From DATHSY01 sp046729855 (GTDB lineage: Bacteria > Actinomycetota > UBA4738 > HRBIN12), in the NCBI GenBank assembly GCA_046729855.1, contig JBKPHM010000123.1, forward strand, positions 1-8,384: 8,384 nucleotides of DNA. The letters run 5' to 3'. This document shows positions 6,196-8,384 of the stretch, one piece after another. A model generated the notes under the pieces. It was given only the letters and a program-made list of their open reading frames with translations. It searched no databases and was not told the origin of the DNA. Numbering within the stretch: the first letter of the stretch is position 1; each line of letters begins with the position of its first letter. The position numbers were made by a program, and so were the translations under genes.

Positions 6196-8297
6196 GCCGG
6201 TTCGACCTGACACCGGTGCTCGCGCCCCGGTCCATCGCCGTCATCGGCGCGTCGGAGTCGCCGGACTCATGGGCGCCCGAGATCCACCGCAGCCTCCAGC
6301 ACCTCCGCTTCGGGGGCGAGCTGTATCCCGTGAACCCGAAGTACGACGAGGTCTGGGGTCGCCCGTGCGTGCCGTCGGTCACGGACCTGCCCAGGGGCTC
6401 GGTCGACCTGGCCGTCATCGTCGTGCCGGCGCGCGTCGCGGTGCGGATGGTTGACGAATGCGGCCGCGCGGGCGTGCGCGGCGTGATGGTGGTCTCGAGT
6501 GGCTTCGCCGAGGCCGGCGACGAGGGGCTCGCGCTCCAGGGCGAGCTCAGCGCGACCGCGGCGCGCCACCGCCTCCCGGTGCTCGGCCCGAACGTCGAGG
6601 GGTTCGTGAACTACGTCGACAGGGTGGCGCCCTACGGGACGACGCCGCCCGCCGACCCGGTCCCCGGCGGCATCAGCGTGCTCAGCCAGAGCGGCACCGT
6701 CGCGTGGACGATGAACCAGATGGCGTCCGACCGGGGGGTCGGGCTGCGGATCATCCTCGGGGTGGGCAACGAAGCAGTTGTCGGCCTGGGCGACATGTTC
6801 GAGTGGGCCGCCGGCGACCGGCACACCAAGCTCGTTGCGACCTACCTCGAGACGATGCGCGACGTCGACGGCATCGCACGGGGCCTCGACGCGCTCCGCG
6901 CCGCGCGCAAGCCGGTCCTCGTCTGCGCTCCGTCCGGCCGCAGCGAGGCCGCGAGGCGGTCTATCGTGGCGCACACGGGCGCCCTCGCCGGCAACACAGC
7001 GCTGCGCGACGCCTGGCTCTCCGGGTTCGGGACGATCCTCGTCGCCGACCCCGTGGAGATGTTCGAGGCCGCGGTGCTGTTGTCCTACCACCGGAGGCTC
7101 CGGACGAACGGCGTCGCGGCCGCGTTCCAGTCGGGCGGCGCATGCACGCTGTTCGCGGAGGCCAGCGGACCGGCGGGCCTGTCGCTTCCGGAACTCGCGG
7201 CCGACACCAGGCGCCGGCTTCGCAAGGCCCTGCCGCATTTCGCGAGCCAGAACAACCCGCTCGACGTCACCGGGCAGGCCGCGGTCGAAACGGGTATGTA
7301 CGTCGCCGCGCTCGAGGCCCTCGCTTGCGACCCGAATGTCGGCCTGGTCGCCTTCGATGCGTTTCCGCCTCGGCTCGAGGACGAGGGCGTCTGGGCAGAG
7401 CCGGTGCTGGAACGGGTCCGTCGGCTGCAGACGGAGACGAAGGTCGCGTTCGCGTCCGTCGCGATGAGCCCTCTTTCGTACGGCAAGGCGGCGAAGGGGT
7501 TCGTCGACTCGGCCGGGATCCCGTTCCTCCAGGGTCACCGCGCGGCCGCGGCGGCGATCTCGGCGCTCGTGTCGCTGCAGTCGGTGAAGGAGCGGGTCGT
7601 TCCGCGGCTCGGATCGCACCAGAACCGCGCGGCTGCCCTTCGGCTTCTGAAGGGCGCGTCCGGCCCGCTCGACGAGGCCGACGCGGCGCGGCTGCTGGAG
7701 CTCTACGGCGTCTCGCGACCGAAGGAACGCACCGTCGACACGCCGGCGAGGGCCGCTGGCGCGGCGCGAGCGCTCGGCTTTCCCGTAGCCGTGAAGGCGG
7801 TGGCGCCCGAGCTGCCGCACAAGGCCAAGCTCGGCGGCGTCCGGCTCGGTCTCACGAATCCGACGGACGTCGAGGTCGCGGCCGCGGAGGTGATGCAGGC
7901 CGCGATGAGGGCGGGGGCTCGGCACGCACGCGTGATCGTGCAGCGGATGATTTCCGGCGCGGAGGTGCTGGTCGGAGCCGTCGTGGACGAACGGTTCGGT
8001 GCGGCCATCACGATCCGCCCCGGCGGCGCGCTGGCCGAGGCCGGCGCGGCGGACTTCGTCGCCGCGCCCCTGTCGGCGAGGCAGGCTTCGACGTTCGTCC
8101 ATGACCACGCGGCCGCGTGCGGACTCGATCCCGGCACGCACGACCTCGCGGCGCTGTCGCGCGCCGTCGCCGCGATCGCTCGGGCCGCCCACGACCTGCG
8201 GGAGCGGCTGGCCTCGCTCGAGGCGAACCCGCTGATCGTCGGCACCCGCGGCGCCGTCGCTGTGGATGCGCTCGCGGAGGCCCGGTCCCCGGCGTGA
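6192..8297 (+). CDS. Fused NDP-forming (ADP-forming type) acyl-CoA synthetase
   Basis: Makes an acyl-CoA from a carboxylic acid, CoA and a nucleoside triphosphate through a phosphohistidine, in the cytoplasm; 701 aa, the normal size of single-chain alpha-beta enzymes. Domain order is: CoA-binding Rossmann domain (about 8-140, with SIAVIGASESP and VSSGFAEAG); succinyl-CoA-ligase-like domains (about 158-460, with ISVLSQSGTVAW at 161-172 and the phosphohistidine motif AHTGALAG, His261); and a C-terminal ATP-grasp domain (about 490-701, with LPHKAKLGGV, the second conserved His543, and EANPLIV at 677-683). Oddities are GPNVEG at 132-137 where relatives usually have GPNCLG, HKAKLGGV in place of HKSDVGGV, and RPGG at 609-612 where GLGG is usual. 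It starts at ATG 6192 inside the hydratase stop, with GAGG 7 nt upstream. The frame is open back to 5322, but that part only shadows the hydratase gene. Substrate unknown; acetate, branched or aryl acids, or a FerA-like hydroxycinnamate role are possible. Confidence 0.94.
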   Translation: MSRFDLTPVLAPRSIAVIGASESPDSWAPEIHRSLQHLRFGGELYPVNPKYDEVWGRPCVPSVTDLPRGSVDLAVIVVPARVAVRMVDECGRAGVRGVMVVSSGFAEAGDEGLALQGELSATAARHRLPVLGPNVEGFVNYVDRVAPYGTTPPADPVPGGISVLSQSGTVAWTMNQMASDRGVGLRIILGVGNEAVVGLGDMFEWAAGDRHTKLVATYLETMRDVDGIARGLDALRAARKPVLVCAPSGRSEAARRSIVAHTGALAGNTALRDAWLSGFGTILVADPVEMFEAAVLLSYHRRLRTNGVAAAFQSGGACTLFAEASGPAGLSLPELAADTRRRLRKALPHFASQNNPLDVTGQAAVETGMYVAALEALACDPNVGLVAFDAFPPRLEDEGVWAEPVLERVRRLQTETKVAFASVAMSPLSYGKAAKGFVDSAGIPFLQGHRAAAAAISALVSLQSVKERVVPRLGSHQNRAAALRLLKGASGPLDEADAARLLELYGVSRPKERTVDTPARAAGAARALGFPVAVKAVAPELPHKAKLGGVRLGLTNPTDVEVAAAEVMQAAMRAGARHARVIVQRMISGAEVLVGAVVDERFGAAITIRPGGALAEAGAADFVAAPLSARQASTFVHDHAAACGLDPGTHDLAALSRAVAAIARAAHDLRERLASLEANPLIVGTRGAVAVDALAEARSPA

Positions 8298-8384
8298 TCT
8301 ACGGGCTCGGTGCGGCGCTCGGTTGGGGTGTGGCCGACTTCGGTGCAGCCCTCTCGTCGCGCCGGATCGGTCCGTTCCGAACGG
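8294..8384 (+). CDS. Probable EamA/DMT-family transporter, N-terminal fragment
   Basis: Only the first 30 codons are in the window; the gene runs off the right end. The GTG at 8294 overlaps the TGA of the synthetase gene as GTGA, a sign of the same operon and translational coupling. A GGAGG at 8276-8280 is somewhat far (13 nt). The peptide begins MIYGLGAALGWGVADFGAAL and continues with SSRRIGPFRT. This pattern of a first membrane helix with GWGxADF followed by SRRxG is typical of EamA (drug/metabolite transporter) proteins, ten-helix inner-membrane carriers. The fragment is too short to assign a substrate, and another small-residue-rich membrane protein cannot be excluded. Confidence 0.7.
   Translation, partial: MIYGLGAALGWGVADFGAALSSRRIGPFRT

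Noticed and set aside
6267..8192. Minus-strand open frame of 641 codons opposite the CoA synthetase
   Set aside because: Composition is Arg/Gly/Asp/His-rich without domains. It mirrors the third-position bias of the real gene on the plus strand.

Overview
The window is GC-rich DNA, densely coding, with GTG and TTG starts, short gene overlaps and strong Shine-Dalgarno sites. The solute-binding proteins carry Tat-type lipoprotein signals (twin arginine, then a lipobox). Together this suggests a free-living high-GC bacterium, most likely an actinobacterial lineage; Chloroflexota-like groups are possible. This is inferred from style, not from a marker gene. I see no RNA gene, insertion sequence, phage gene or CRISPR array, and no stretch over 300 bases without a gene.

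Left part (about 1-5141): a polyamine-type (PotBCD-like) ABC importer locus. On the minus strand, a binding lipoprotein (5141-3816), a PotB-like permease (3823-2867) and a PotC-like permease (2870-1947) form a tightly overlapping operon. A second, full-length paralogous binding lipoprotein lies on the plus strand (55-1311). It converges on a small minus-strand gene for an unknown membrane-anchored protein (1859-1281), with 31 bases of coding overlap. No ATPase (PotA) gene is in the window. The 3' end of the PotC-like gene carries a perfect 26-bp tandem duplication that includes the stop codon.

Middle (5142-5358): a 217-bp divergent intergenic region with start-proximal RBSs, a plausible rightward promoter and two inverted repeats. 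One repeat has perfect 11-bp arms, and one arm covers the TTG start of the rightward gene.

Right part (5359-8384): a plus-strand operon linked by 4-bp overlaps. It encodes an enoyl-CoA hydratase/isomerase family protein, a fused NDP-forming acyl-CoA synthetase (701 aa), and the first 30 codons of a probable EamA/DMT-type transporter that runs off the window. The hydratase plus ADP-forming-type CoA ligase pair resembles the ferB-ferA arrangement used for hydroxycinnamate side-chain breakdown, but the substrate cannot be fixed from sequence. The likely logic is that an imported cationic or organic compound meets a CoA-activation and hydration module, with an exporter or permease downstream. A functional link between the two halves is only an inference from adjacency.
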